64,000 nt of DNA from Crocinitomicaceae bacterium (GCA_030830895.1 JAURMC010000014.1:248001-312000), one strand, 5' to 3'; counted from the first letter of the stretch, positions 26,859-36,231 are shown. A program made the numbers and translations. Notes: generated from the sequence alone by a model not told the origin.

Positions 26859-27764
26859 ATGCAAACTCGATTTATCAGTGTTTTATTCATTCTATTTTTT
26901 GCCATTGCTCCGGGATGTATTGATAAGTTTAAACCCAAAAAAGAAATCAAAACAACCTGTCCTGTTGGTATTGAACCCATAAGAAAAGTGCTATTCATTG
27001 GATGGGATGGTGTTCGATCTGATGCCTTACTTGCTTCCAACACACCAACTTTCGATAGCCTTCTTCAAAGCGCCATTTACTCCTTCAATGTTGATCGTGG
27101 ACCACATACGGTCAGCACCCCAGGTTGGTCTACAATTTTACATGGCGTCTGGCCTGAAAAGCATGGGTTAACAGAAAACTCCTTCAAAAAAAACAACTAC
27201 AAACAATACCCTGATATTTTTCAATTGCTTCGTAGATCGAAACCAAATTTAGGGCTTGCTACCTTAAGCAATTGGGACGCATTTCTCCAAATTACAAGCG
27301 AAGAAACATATTCAAACCGATTTGATACGGATCCAGAAATGACACAAGAAGCCATCAAATTAATAAACGAATGTACCCCAGATGTAATGTTAATGCACTT
27401 TGACTTTCCTGATGATTCCGGCCATGAGTTTGGCTTTGACCCTTCGTCGCTTGAATACAAATCAGCCATAGAAATTTCAGATTATTATTTAGGCTTAATA
27501 ATGACACAAATTTATTTAAGAGAAATGCAATTTAACGAGGAATGGATGGTCGTGTTAACAACGGATCATGGGGGTCAAGGCACAGGACATGGTGGGCAGG
27601 ATAACATTACTGAAACACGGTTTGTGTGGTATGCAGTAAGAACCCCAAACTTCACAAGCACCATGATTTCTCAAGGCGAAACGGTAGATTTATTACCGAC
27701 AATGATGAAATGGCTTGGGGTTTCGAGTTCGAATTCAGGACTTGATGGGACTTCGTTATTTTAG
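26859..27764 (+). CDS. Alkaline phosphatase-superfamily lipoprotein (type I phosphodiesterase-like)
   Basis: 301 residues if started at ATG 26859, which puts the lipobox AIAPGC in normal position; an alternative ATG lies at 26832. Motifs: GWDGVRSDALL (metal Asp), HTVSTPGWSTILHG (Thr nucleophile region), DDSGHEFG and TTDHGGQGTGHGG. It resembles type I phosphodiesterase/nucleotide pyrophosphatase folds and is diverged from the gene upstream. Expected to be anchored in a membrane facing the periplasm or surface. Confidence 0.86.
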   Translation: MQTRFISVLFILFFAIAPGCIDKFKPKKEIKTTCPVGIEPIRKVLFIGWDGVRSDALLASNTPTFDSLLQSAIYSFNVDRGPHTVSTPGWSTILHGVWPEKHGLTENSFKKNNYKQYPDIFQLLRRSKPNLGLATLSNWDAFLQITSEETYSNRFDTDPEMTQEAIKLINECTPDVMLMHFDFPDDSGHEFGFDPSSLEYKSAIEISDYYLGLIMTQIYLREMQFNEEWMVVLTTDHGGQGTGHGGQDNITETRFVWYAVRTPNFTSTMISQGETVDLLPTMMKWLGVSSSNSGLDGTSLF

Positions 27765-27830
27765 ATTAGTGTAACTTAAGTTTCAATTCATTTAATAAAT
27801 TCGAGTGATTTTTGTGAAAATTAATAACCC

Positions 27831-28253
27831 ATGAAAAATACATTTTATTCTATTGCATTTATTTTAACGGCCTTTATTGGGCATTCATGTGCATCAACAG
27901 GTTCGGAAGGTACAGAAATTCAAAGCCCTGCAGGTGGGGATATAAAAACACTTTTAGCGAGCGACTTTAACACGCAAGAAAAAGATACAAACACGGTAGT
28001 TATTGATGTTCGTAGCCCGGAGGAAGTAGCGAATGGATTTATACCTGGGACGGACTTATTCATTAATTTCTTCGACGAAAATTTCCAAGATCAACTTCAA
28101 AAATTAGATAAAACTAAAACCTATATTGTATATTGTCATTCCGGTAACCGAAGCGGAAAAGCGGCGAATGTAATGCAACAACTCGGCTTCACAACTATTT
28201 ACAATTTACAGGGTGGAATTTCAGGTTGGACTGGACCCTTGTCGCAAAAATAA
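27831..28253 (+). CDS. Rhodanese-domain lipoprotein
   Basis: 140 residues. A lipoprotein signal with lipobox IGHSC is followed by a single rhodanese domain: VIDVRSPEEVANGFIPG and the active-site loop YCHSGNRSGKA with catalytic Cys. Rhodaneses carry sulfane sulfur. The stop shares a base with the next ATG (TAATG), so it is coupled to the YeiH-type exporter. Confidence 0.9.
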   Translation: MKNTFYSIAFILTAFIGHSCASTGSEGTEIQSPAGGDIKTLLASDFNTQEKDTNTVVIDVRSPEEVANGFIPGTDLFINFFDENFQDQLQKLDKTKTYIVYCHSGNRSGKAANVMQQLGFTTIYNLQGGISGWTGPLSQK

Positions 28254-29221
28254 TGAATCAAGAAAAGCTGTACAGTGTAATTTGGGTTGGAGGTATCAGT
28301 GCAGCAGCATGGTTTATTGCCCCGTATACCCCAAGTGCACTGAATAGCATCATGCTTGCACTCCTTATTGGAATCATTCTTGGCACGCTCATTAAATTTA
28401 GGCAAGAAGTAAAAAAACCGTCAGCAAGCATTGGTTCAAAAGCCTTGGAATATTCCATACTTTTTCTTGCTTTTGGGATTAACTATCGGTTTTTGATGAA
28501 TATCGGATGGATACCAATCCTCGGGATCTTGACCAGCATCACGGCAGTATTATTGATCACCAAAATCCTGGTAAAACGCTTTAACTGTCCGGCTTCGGCA
28601 GGATGGTTAATTGGCATTGGGACAGCCATTTGTGGGTCCTCGGCAATCGCCGCAGCGGCACCTTTTGTTTTAAAAAACAAAGAAGATATTGGGATATCCT
28701 TAGCTGTAGTTAATTTATGGGGGGCTCTTGGTATGATCATACTTCCTCTACTTTTCCAACTTCCCTTGATTAATTCAATAAACCACGGATTAATCTTAGG
28801 AGGAGGATTGCATTCTGTGGGGAATGTAATGGGAGCTGCATATGGCATGAGTGATGCGCTCGGAAATGAAGCCTTGGCAATAAAAATGGCACGCGTTGCG
28901 TTGCTAACCCCAGCCTTGTTGGTGATCGTTGCTATGAATCGACGTGAAAACAACGCTTCTGAGCGAGTAAAGGCAAAGATCCCTTGGTACATTTATGGCT
29001 TTTTATTCATTACAGCCTTGGTAAGTATTTTCAAGATTCCAAGCGAATTGATTGAATGGAACGAGTGGTTCGGTAAGATTGCACTCACAGTAGCCATGGC
29101 GGCCATTGGAATGAATGTGAATTTAAAAGAACTGCTGATTTCTGGAAGAAAGGGACTGTTATTTGGTCTGTTAATTTTTATTGCGCAGTTAGCAGTTTTG
29201 TTTGTTATCGCTAGTATATAG
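28253..29221 (+). CDS. YeiH/UPF0324-family membrane transporter (putative sulfur-anion exporter)
   Basis: 322 residues, about 10 helices. The family signature GTAICGSSAIAAAAP and the C-terminal VAMAAIGMNVNLKEL are present. YeiH-type proteins are annotated as putative sulfate/sulfite exporters. The upstream rhodanese fits a sulfur theme. ATG 28253 is chosen because it overlaps the rhodanese stop; a TTG at 28226 would extend into that gene. Confidence 0.9.
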   Translation: MNQEKLYSVIWVGGISAAAWFIAPYTPSALNSIMLALLIGIILGTLIKFRQEVKKPSASIGSKALEYSILFLAFGINYRFLMNIGWIPILGILTSITAVLLITKILVKRFNCPASAGWLIGIGTAICGSSAIAAAAPFVLKNKEDIGISLAVVNLWGALGMIILPLLFQLPLINSINHGLILGGGLHSVGNVMGAAYGMSDALGNEALAIKMARVALLTPALLVIVAMNRRENNASERVKAKIPWYIYGFLFITALVSIFKIPSELIEWNEWFGKIALTVAMAAIGMNVNLKELLISGRKGLLFGLLIFIAQLAVLFVIASI

Positions 29222-29309
29222 AGTTTATTATAATCAGGAACACAGCGCGTTAAATTGATTTCCCAAGGTTTTGCTGTAGGATCACTTTTCTAAAAACTAA
29301 ATGTAGCTT

Positions 29310-29972
29310 TTAATTTTCCCTGTTCTCTAGGTAACTTTTATAAAGCTTACGATACGGATTTTTTTTAATATTATAAGGCGTATTTCTAGTCGTTCTTCGA
29401 ATAACCTTGGCCAACATCAATTGTTTAATAGATCCTATGCCTCCAGTATTCATGGTAGTAAGATTCCAAATTGGTACATTTCCCAGGGTATCTAATAATG
29501 ATGCTCGAAGCGAAATCGAATTAGTAATCAATGTAGACCCTGTGGCCTGTTGAAAGAAAATCGCCGTTGCTTCGGAAACGGGCTCTAGAATCTGAACATT
29601 TGACTCCAAAACAGCATCAACCCTGAGTAATTTACAGAGTTCTTTCGGTGAAATAACCCCTTCATTATAACCAGCCGGGAGGACAATATCATTGGTGTAA
29701 TCTAGGTCTATTACTTCCACGAAGCACTTACCCTCATTCATTCTTCTGGTAAAAGATCGTATAATTTGTTCTTGCAATTGACGCTGTTTTTGAAGTGTAA
29801 GCTCATTAAATCTGTCATCGCTCATCCAAATTTTACGTTCAATGGTCGTCCGAGGCGGCAATACCGCAATGGCATGGTGTTTCTGGGTAATTTTTATAAT
29901 ATTCGGGATATAATCAACACTTACGCATGACGAGATTAAAAAAATAAATAAAAAAGGAATTAGGCATTTCAT
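29310..29972 (-). CDS. Lipoprotein of unknown family
   Basis: 220 residues with lipobox LISSC. The central region (HHAIAVLPPRTTIERK, then LLRVDAVLESNVQIL and SLRASLLDTLGNVPIWNL) is reminiscent of periplasmic CsgG/LpoB/GNA1162-type lipoprotein folds, but I cannot assign a family. The start is supported by a TACCTTTG element 4 bp upstream. Confidence 0.8.
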   Translation of the reverse strand: MKCLIPFLFIFLISSCVSVDYIPNIIKITQKHHAIAVLPPRTTIERKIWMSDDRFNELTLQKQRQLQEQIIRSFTRRMNEGKCFVEVIDLDYTNDIVLPAGYNEGVISPKELCKLLRVDAVLESNVQILEPVSEATAIFFQQATGSTLITNSISLRASLLDTLGNVPIWNLTTMNTGGIGSIKQLMLAKVIRRTTRNTPYNIKKNPYRKLYKSYLENREN

Positions 29973-29976
29973 GTAT

Positions 29977-29984
29977 CAAAGGTA
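29977..29984 (-). promoter_or_regulatory. Promoter -7 element (TACCTTTG, minus strand)
   Basis: On the minus strand TACCTTTG, then ATAC, then ATG 29972. Another 4-base spacing case. Confidence 0.7.
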
Positions 29985-30000
29985 TAAGATTGATTTATAC

Positions 30001-30030
30001 AAAAAAAGGGGAACATTGCTGCCCCCCTTT
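30001..30030 (-). terminator. Intrinsic terminator of the outer-membrane barrel gene
   Basis: An AAAGGGG/CCCCTTT stem with a loop of about 12 bases, followed on the minus strand by a T-run, 19 bp after the stop at 30049. Confidence 0.75.
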
Positions 30031-30048
30031 ATTTTTAATCCTTGTTAG

Positions 30049-30765
30049 TTAGAATCTCCATCCAATACGGATGCTCCCATGAGCCGCTCCTAAAGAAGTG
30101 TAACTCATTTTTGAAGGCCCATCTACAAAATTCATTGATGTATTGTCAGCAAAAGTAACCGTTGTTTCTACATCAGTATAATTAACGCTTGAAGATTGTA
30201 ATCCCATTTCTAACCCAACATAAAGGTTGTCTGCTAAATAATAATCCAACCCAGCACCAAGCGTCCAGCCAAATGATCCTGAACCGGCCTTAATCCCAGC
30301 TGATTTAATTGTTGCATCATATTCGTAATCACCAGTTGCTAGATTACTAGCACTTGCCCAACTCTCCTCATAACTTCCTTTACCAAATAATACACCACCA
30401 AAGAAGTATGGAGACATTTTATCATTGCCCGTTAAGTGATATTCCGCACCAATTTGAGAATTCCATGATCCGCGGTTAATATCTACTGTACCTTTAGCTC
30501 CAGTACCATCCATATTCTCATAAAATGTATAAGACTCCTTACTTGGTGTTGGTGAACCATCTCCAAATCCGAATTGGACACGAGCCGCGATATTATCGTT
30601 AACAAAATAACGCAATCTCAATGAAGGTGCCGTCCAATTCATGCCATCATTAGCATTGTAATTAATCAAACCCTCTAATGAGAAATGACTTGCATCACTC
30701 ATCGGTTTCTGGGCCATTAATGATCCTGAAATCACTAATCCTAATCCTAATAATACTTTTTTCAT
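30049..30765 (-). CDS. Outer-membrane beta-barrel protein
   Basis: 238 residues with a clear signal peptide (1-19, GSLMAQ). Aromatic-rich amphipathic strands (LRLRYFVNDNIAARVQFGFG, WTLGAGLDYYLADNLYVGLEMGLQ) and a C-terminal strand ending SIRIGWRF follow, the terminal Phe being usual for BAM-assembled barrels. OmpA/OprF-like porin fold (PF13505 type). It is monocistronic with a 120-bp upstream region and an own terminator, which suggests strong expression. Confidence 0.88.
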   Translation of the reverse strand: MKKVLLGLGLVISGSLMAQKPMSDASHFSLEGLINYNANDGMNWTAPSLRLRYFVNDNIAARVQFGFGDGSPTPSKESYTFYENMDGTGAKGTVDINRGSWNSQIGAEYHLTGNDKMSPYFFGGVLFGKGSYEESWASASNLATGDYEYDATIKSAGIKAGSGSFGWTLGAGLDYYLADNLYVGLEMGLQSSSVNYTDVETTVTFADNTSMNFVDGPSKMSYTSLGAAHGSIRIGWRF

Positions 30766-30892
30766 AATTAAAAATTTAAAAGTTTAGATAAATATAAATA
30801 ATTGTAACGCACAATTAAGAAAAAAGGTTTCAAGTTATGAACAATAAAATGATAATAGGACAGTAACGAACTATCTAATAATTACTAAGAAA

Positions 30893-30915
30893 AAAAATGG
30901 GGCAAGGCCCCATTT
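30893..30915 (-). terminator. Intrinsic terminator of the orphan membrane protein gene
   Basis: A 9-bp stem (30895-30903 with 30907-30915) with a GGGGC core and a 3-base loop, then a T-run on the minus strand. Confidence 0.85.
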
Positions 30916-30940
30916 CAACAATTTGGAGTACGTAAATTAA

Positions 30941-31708
30941 TTATTCAGACTTACTTCTTATAGCTAATGGAATAGCGAATTTAGGTAAGAAACTTAAAAG
31001 GTTAATAATTAATTTCAAAGCATAAACATATATTTCACGATAAATATAATAGCCAATAAGAACAAGTACCGACCCTATTACTCCAAAAAGTCCAGCTTGA
31101 ATTCCCTCTATAAATAAGTTATAATCTCCTGCTATTGATGTTGGCATTAACCCGCTTAGCATATTCATACCCGGAATCATCCAAAACACTGTTCCCATAT
31201 CTAATAAAGGAGCATAAACTGATGCCCCTACAAACGCAGCAAACACTTGTGACAAGCCAATATAAAGCGTAATTATAAAGGCAAACTCACCTGCAAGCGT
31301 AATTATCTTTGGTGCTAGTTGAACAAATATATAATTCAACAATCCGTTAAATGCAATTTCATTAATTTGCTCAATACGTTTTTTCATTATACTGTAAAGC
31401 GACCAAGTGGTTAAAATACTTAGGAGAAGGCCAATTAATAATCCTATACTAGAGCCTATTTTTTTACCCATTGGTAATCCTTCACTTGTTATTGTTGTGT
31501 TTATGTAGCCATCATCACCAAAGAGTAACGCGAAAGTTTCAAAAATTCCGCCAATAAGTATACACCAGGAAAATACTCTTAATAAGTTATAAAAGTACCA
31601 TGTATACATGCTTCCATTGTCAATTTTTCCAAGCATTGGTATAATGCGTGAATTATAGTTTTGATCTGCCGGACCAAAGCTAATTAAAGGTAAATTTTGT
31701 TCATTCAT
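30941..31708 (-). CDS. Multi-pass membrane protein, unknown function
   Basis: 255 residues from ATG 31708 (a longer frame begins at ATG 31789 but its first 27 residues are polar and low in conservation cues). About five hydrophobic segments: 40-62, 78-100, 120-150, 170-190 and 200-225. It has a Ser/Gly-rich helix (IGSSIGLLIGLLLSILTTW). It does not match a family I know. It is isolated, with its own terminator, between the barrel gene and gltX. Confidence 0.72.
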   Translation of the reverse strand: MNEQNLPLISFGPADQNYNSRIIPMLGKIDNGSMYTWYFYNLLRVFSWCILIGGIFETFALLFGDDGYINTTITSEGLPMGKKIGSSIGLLIGLLLSILTTWSLYSIMKKRIEQINEIAFNGLLNYIFVQLAPKIITLAGEFAFIITLYIGLSQVFAAFVGASVYAPLLDMGTVFWMIPGMNMLSGLMPTSIAGDYNLFIEGIQAGLFGVIGSVLVLIGYYIYREIYVYALKLIINLLSFLPKFAIPLAIRSKSE

Positions 31709-31877
31709 AGGTATAGTTTTAGGTTTTCCTACTCTATTTTGGCTTTTCGGATTTCGCCATTTATTGTACTCCAATTTGAATATAATCATTTTAATTGACT
31801 CATTATCAAAATATTAAATAAAATTTATTCTAACCCGAGTATAAATATTAATTATTCATGTTTCAACGCGAAATAAC

Positions 31878-31885
31878 TACTTTTG
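31878..31885 (+). promoter_or_regulatory. Promoter -7 element (TACTTTTG) of gltX
   Basis: TACTTTTG matches TAnnTTTG, lies 14 bp before ATG 31900 and inside the longer reading frame that begins at 31858. It argues against the upstream start. Confidence 0.6.
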
Positions 31886-31899
31886 TAAAAATAAAATCC

Positions 31900-33429
31900 A
31901 TGTCCAAACCTGTACGCGTTCGATTTGCTCCATCACCTACCGGCCCTTTGCATATGGGAGGAGTTAGAACTGCATTATACAATTATCTTTTTGCCAAAAA
32001 ACATAAGGGCACCTTTGTGATTCGAATTGAAGATACCGACCAAACTCGGTTTGTTTCAGGAGCTCAACAGTACATCTTGGATGCATTATCTTGGTGCGGA
32101 ATTATGCCCACTGAAGGTCCTGGATTAGGTGGAAATTATGGTCCTTATGTTCAATCTGAGCGCAAAGCAATGTACCGACCTTATGCGGAATCACTCGTTG
32201 CTAACGACAAGGCATATTATGCTTTTGACAGTGCCGAAGCCTTGGAAGAAATGCGTGAACAAGCCAAACATATGGGTATGCCAAATTGGCAATACAACAG
32301 TGTTACGCGCACTTCTATGAAAAATTCTTTAACCTTGCCAAAAACAGAAGTTGAACAACGCATTTCCAACGGTGATCCCTATGTAATACGCATGAAAATG
32401 CCTCGTAATGAGGATGTGCGATTCCATGACCTCATCCGTGGTTGGGTTGTGGTTAACACAAATAACTTAGATGATAAAGTACTTTTCAAAAGTGATGGAA
32501 TGCCAACCTATCACTTAGCAAATGTCGTGGATGATTATACCATGGAAATTTCCCATGTGATTAGAGGTGAAGAATGGCTTCCTTCTGCCCCGCTACATGT
32601 ACTACTTTACCAAGCCTTTGGATGGAATGCCCCGGAATTTGCCCACCTTCCGCTTTTACTTAGGCCTGATGGAAATGGAAAACTATCTAAACGCGATGGT
32701 GATCGACTAGGATTTCCAGTATTTCCAACCAATTGGACTACGGCGGATGGAGAATTGTATTCAGGATACCGTGAAAAAGGGTACTTATCGGAAGCATTTA
32801 TTAATATGTTAGCTTTGTTGGGTTGGAACCCCGGCACACCTCAGGAGATTTTCACCCTTGAAGAATTAGTAGAGGCATTTTCATTAGAAAGAGTATCAAA
32901 ATCTGGGGCAAAATTCGATCCAGAAAAGACAAAATGGTTTCAACAAAGTTGGTTGCGATTACAACCTGATACAGAAATTGCAAAGAGTTTAAAAGAAACC
33001 ACAGAATCCTTAAATCTTTCGGATTCCGTATTAGAAACTTTGGTTGGTTTAATGAAAGAACGAGCAACCTTTGCAGCAGACATCCTAACGGATGGAGCTT
33101 ATTTCTTGACCAATCCAAGTGAATTTGACAAGGAAACAATTCGTAAAAAATGGAAAGCTGAAACAAACGGATATTTGAATGAATGGATGCTTCGTTTGGA
33201 AGGAATTGCTGAATTCACTGCGGAAAACATTGAATCCTCCTTCAAAGAATATTTAGAGGAAAAAGGATTGGGAATTGGCACGGTGTTGCTTCCTTATCGT
33301 TTATCAGTAACCGGAGTTGGTGCTGGTCCTGGCATGTTTGATGTGAGTGCGTTTCTTGGGAAAGAAGAAGTGTTAAAACGCATGAAAGAAAACCTACCTA
33401 AAATTGCCGCAATTCTAAATGAAACATAA
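31900..33429 (+). CDS. gltX: Glutamyl-tRNA synthetase
   Basis: Charges tRNA-Glu. A class I synthetase: FAPSPTGPLHMGGVRTALYNYLFAK holds the HIGH-type motif and KLSKRDG the KMSKS-type motif; VIRGEEWLPSAP is also typical. 509 residues from ATG 31900, where the protein begins MSKPVRVRFAPSPTG as in relatives. Its last 11 bp overlap folB. Confidence 0.97.
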   Translation: MSKPVRVRFAPSPTGPLHMGGVRTALYNYLFAKKHKGTFVIRIEDTDQTRFVSGAQQYILDALSWCGIMPTEGPGLGGNYGPYVQSERKAMYRPYAESLVANDKAYYAFDSAEALEEMREQAKHMGMPNWQYNSVTRTSMKNSLTLPKTEVEQRISNGDPYVIRMKMPRNEDVRFHDLIRGWVVVNTNNLDDKVLFKSDGMPTYHLANVVDDYTMEISHVIRGEEWLPSAPLHVLLYQAFGWNAPEFAHLPLLLRPDGNGKLSKRDGDRLGFPVFPTNWTTADGELYSGYREKGYLSEAFINMLALLGWNPGTPQEIFTLEELVEAFSLERVSKSGAKFDPEKTKWFQQSWLRLQPDTEIAKSLKETTESLNLSDSVLETLVGLMKERATFAADILTDGAYFLTNPSEFDKETIRKKWKAETNGYLNEWMLRLEGIAEFTAENIESSFKEYLEEKGLGIGTVLLPYRLSVTGVGAGPGMFDVSAFLGKEEVLKRMKENLPKIAAILNET

Positions 33430-33772
33430 AATTCATGTGCGAGGCATTCGTTGCTATGCCTACCATGGGTGCATGGAGGAAGAAGCGCGTATTGGTGGAC
33501 ATTATACCGTGGATGTAGATATTGATACCGACTTTTCAAAAGCTGCAGCAAGTGATGAATTAAGCGATACTGTAGATTATTGTGCAGTCCAACAGATTGT
33601 GGAGGAAGAAATGGCCATTCGATCAAAGTTAATTGAGCATGTCGGACAGCGTATCTTCTCTAGAATTAAAGTTGAATTTGCAGGAGTTACCCGCCTTCAA
33701 GTTGAAATTCATAAGCTTTGTCCTCCGATTAATGGCGATACTCAAGAAGTGTCTGTCGTTTTAGAAGGGTAG
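33419..33772 (+). CDS. folB: Dihydroneopterin aldolase
   Basis: 117 residues. VRGIRCYAYHGCMEEE matches the FolB N-terminal motif (usually YAYHGVxxEE), DYCAVQQIVEEEM the central helix, and the catalytic Lys sits in EIHKLCPPI. It makes 6-hydroxymethyl-dihydropterin in folate synthesis. Co-transcribed with gltX by overlap. Confidence 0.93.
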   Translation: MKHKIHVRGIRCYAYHGCMEEEARIGGHYTVDVDIDTDFSKAAASDELSDTVDYCAVQQIVEEEMAIRSKLIEHVGQRIFSRIKVEFAGVTRLQVEIHKLCPPINGDTQEVSVVLEG

Positions 33773-34075
33773 CATTACTTTCTTTTTTTAAATTTGCTTT
33801 AAATTCCATAATTATTCCCGACAATAATAGAACTTCTCCTTTTTTATATTCTTACTAATTTGATTTTGAATTGTATTAAAAAAATGACGACTACAACGTG
33901 CCTTTTAAGGCACATTTAATTTAAGTTTATTAATTTCGAATATGTTCACAAACGAAATTTTACTAGACACTCTGATTATTTTACAAGGGCCACATGACCT
34001 TTCAAAAAATATGATATAATTTAATATCTCGATCAATAGACCAGAATAAAAAGTTGAAAAAAAAGAAAAACCTCT
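33773..34075. other. Intergenic region with a palindrome
   Basis: A 303-bp AT-rich gap between folB and the antiporter gene. The only structure seen is a perfect 16-base palindrome, GTGCCTTTTAAGGCAC, at 33898-33913. It could be a weak hairpin terminator (no clean T-run follows) or an operator. A 25-codon frame near 33942 has no supporting features. Confidence 0.5.
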
Positions 34076-35260
34076 ATGTCAAACACAATAATTATATTGC
34101 TTTGTATCTTGATATTAATCGCCTATTTGTTTGATATTACTTCAAGTAAAACTAAATTACCTACAGTTATATTATTGCTTGCTCTTGGTTGGGGATTAAA
34201 ACAAATAACCATGATATTTGGATTTGAGCTTCCGAATATAACCTTGATCCTTCCAATTGTAGGGACCTTTGGATTAATCTTAATCGTATTGGAGGGATCT
34301 ATTGACCTTGAAATGAATTCAAATAATGCAAAGATTATTAGACAATCGTTTTTTATGGCGATTTTTCCGCTAATATTATTCTCAGCTACATTAACTTATA
34401 TTTTAATGGAATATGCAAATATTCCTTTGAGAATAGCATTAATCAATTCAATTCCATTAGGGATTATTAGTAGTGCTATCGCAATTCCTAGTGCACGAAA
34501 TTTTAAAAAACAGGACCAAGAATTCATTATATATGAAAGTAGTTTCTCCGATATTTTTGGGGTTATTTTATTTAATTTCTTACTCATTAATGAGTCTATT
34601 CATTTAAAAGCTTTTGGAAATTTTGCGCTTCAATTAGTAATCATTCTCATCGTATCCATCATAGCTACTTTAGGATTATCTTATTTGTTAAACAAAATAA
34701 ATCACAAAATAAAATTCATCCCTATCATTATTTTAATTGTATTAATTTATTCCATTTCAAAATTATTCCACTTACCTTCTTTAATTTTTATTTTGATTTT
34801 TGGAATCACCCTAGCGAATATTGAAATCTTAAAAACTAAATCTTGGCTAAAACGATTTAATTTAAAACGACTTTCTGCTGAAACAACAAAGTTTAAAGAT
34901 ATACTGAGTGAGGGGACATTTCTTGTTAGAATTTCATTTTTTATCATTTTTGGATTTTTAATTGAACTTGAAGATTTGAAAAACTTAGATTCCTTATTTA
35001 TAGCAATTCCAATCAGTTTGGGCATTTATTTCGTAAGGTTCATTTTTTTAGCTCTAATCAAAAAACTGAATGCGCCTTTGCTTTTTAATGCGCCTAGAGG
35101 ACTAATTACAATCCTACTTTTTGTGACGATAGATGCCAAAAACCAAATTGAGTTTATAAATAATTCATTAATAACTCAAATAATCATTATCACTTCGATA
35201 CTCTTAATCTTAGCACAATTTCAATCTAAAGAAATTACACAGCCGGAAGTTGAAGAGTAA
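34076..35260 (+). CDS. Cation:proton antiporter (CPA-type)
   Basis: 394 residues, about 11-12 helices, very AT-rich and Ile/Leu-rich. Elements of the Na+/H+ exchanger fold: KLPTVILLLALGWGL (helix 1-2), GTFGLILIVLEGSIDLE (helix 3, as in KefB/CPA1 type), GIISSAIAIPSA and ESSFSDIFGVILF, which resembles the ND/DD helix of antiporters. It exchanges Na+ or K+ for protons; which ion is unknown. Confidence 0.82.
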   Translation: MSNTIIILLCILILIAYLFDITSSKTKLPTVILLLALGWGLKQITMIFGFELPNITLILPIVGTFGLILIVLEGSIDLEMNSNNAKIIRQSFFMAIFPLILFSATLTYILMEYANIPLRIALINSIPLGIISSAIAIPSARNFKKQDQEFIIYESSFSDIFGVILFNFLLINESIHLKAFGNFALQLVIILIVSIIATLGLSYLLNKINHKIKFIPIIILIVLIYSISKLFHLPSLIFILIFGITLANIEILKTKSWLKRFNLKRLSAETTKFKDILSEGTFLVRISFFIIFGFLIELEDLKNLDSLFIAIPISLGIYFVRFIFLALIKKLNAPLLFNAPRGLITILLFVTIDAKNQIEFINNSLITQIIIITSILLILAQFQSKEITQPEVEE

Positions 35261-35348
35261 CCAATACTCAGGGAGATTTAAAAATGTTCTTAGGGTATTG
35301 ATTTAAATTATGCCGTATTTAGTAATAGACACTTTGATTTAATTGATA

Positions 35349-36197
35349 ATGTATAAACTAAACAATCAAGATATTTCAATAACAATTAACACTTATGGCG
35401 CAGAACTGCAGGAACTTCAACATGTTGAGCACGGAAAACTCCTCTGGCAAAAAGACGATGCCATATGGAATCGCTATGCTCCTATCTTATTCCCAATCGT
35501 TGGACGCTTAGTGAATGATACATATACCTACCAAGGAAAAGCATACGCGATGCGCCAACACGGTTTTGTCCGCGATCAAACGTTTCATGTAGTAGACCAA
35601 AGCCCAACCTCGATTACCTTATGCCTTACGGACAGCGATGTTACTCGAGCGCAGTATCCGTTCGCATTTGAATTACACGTCACCTACACTTTAACCGACC
35701 ACAGCCTTGAAATAAAGCATGGGGTCTTCAATCCTGGAAGCGAAGATTTGCTGTTCAGCCTTGGCGGTCACCCTGGATTTCACATCGATGGAAACCTGAA
35801 TGACTATTCGCTTGATTTCGGAGGTGAATTTACGGTTCAACAACATTTAATTACAGGTAATTTCTACAACGGAGAAAAGAAAGATTTATGTCTAAATCGA
35901 ACATTCGAACTGTCTGAATCATTATTTGAATCGGACGCAATTGTATTCAAAGCCCCTCCCTTTCAATCCATTGGATTTGGTAAAAAGGATGGCACCCAAC
36001 TGCTCACATTGCACTGCAAGGATTGGAGCGCTGTCGGTTTATGGACCAAACCAGGCGCTCCGTTTTTCTGCATCGAACCGTGGTGGGGTTGGGCCGACGC
36101 TATTAATTCAGATGGTTCATTTAAAGATAAGGAAGGGATGATTTCACTTGCACCGGGAAGGCGTTCTATACACGAATATTCAATCGAAGTACATTAA
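35349..36197 (+). CDS. Aldose 1-epimerase-family protein
   Basis: 282 residues from ATG 35349 (an in-frame TTG at 35343 is less likely). The galactose-mutarotase fold shows NTYGAELQEL, PILFPIVGRL, AMRQHGFVRDQ with the catalytic His region, LGGHPGFHI and the late CIEPWWGWAD with the Glu of the active site. It is the YphB/LacX-like branch, hexose mutarotase by inference. Apparently monocistronic. Confidence 0.88.
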   Translation: MYKLNNQDISITINTYGAELQELQHVEHGKLLWQKDDAIWNRYAPILFPIVGRLVNDTYTYQGKAYAMRQHGFVRDQTFHVVDQSPTSITLCLTDSDVTRAQYPFAFELHVTYTLTDHSLEIKHGVFNPGSEDLLFSLGGHPGFHIDGNLNDYSLDFGGEFTVQQHLITGNFYNGEKKDLCLNRTFELSESLFESDAIVFKAPPFQSIGFGKKDGTQLLTLHCKDWSAVGLWTKPGAPFFCIEPWWGWADAINSDGSFKDKEGMISLAPGRRSIHEYSIEVH

Positions 36198-36231
36198 CAA
36201 AGGTTTTTGTTACTCATTTTCACCTTTTCGA

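Noticed and set aside
28483-28992. A 169-codon frame opposite the YeiH-type gene
   Set aside because: Antisense to a clear transporter gene; low-complexity shadow composition.
29222-29309. Possible small structured RNA in the gap after the YeiH-type gene
   Set aside because: I looked for an SRP-RNA-like fold or tRNA pattern and found neither; no promoter element or terminator.
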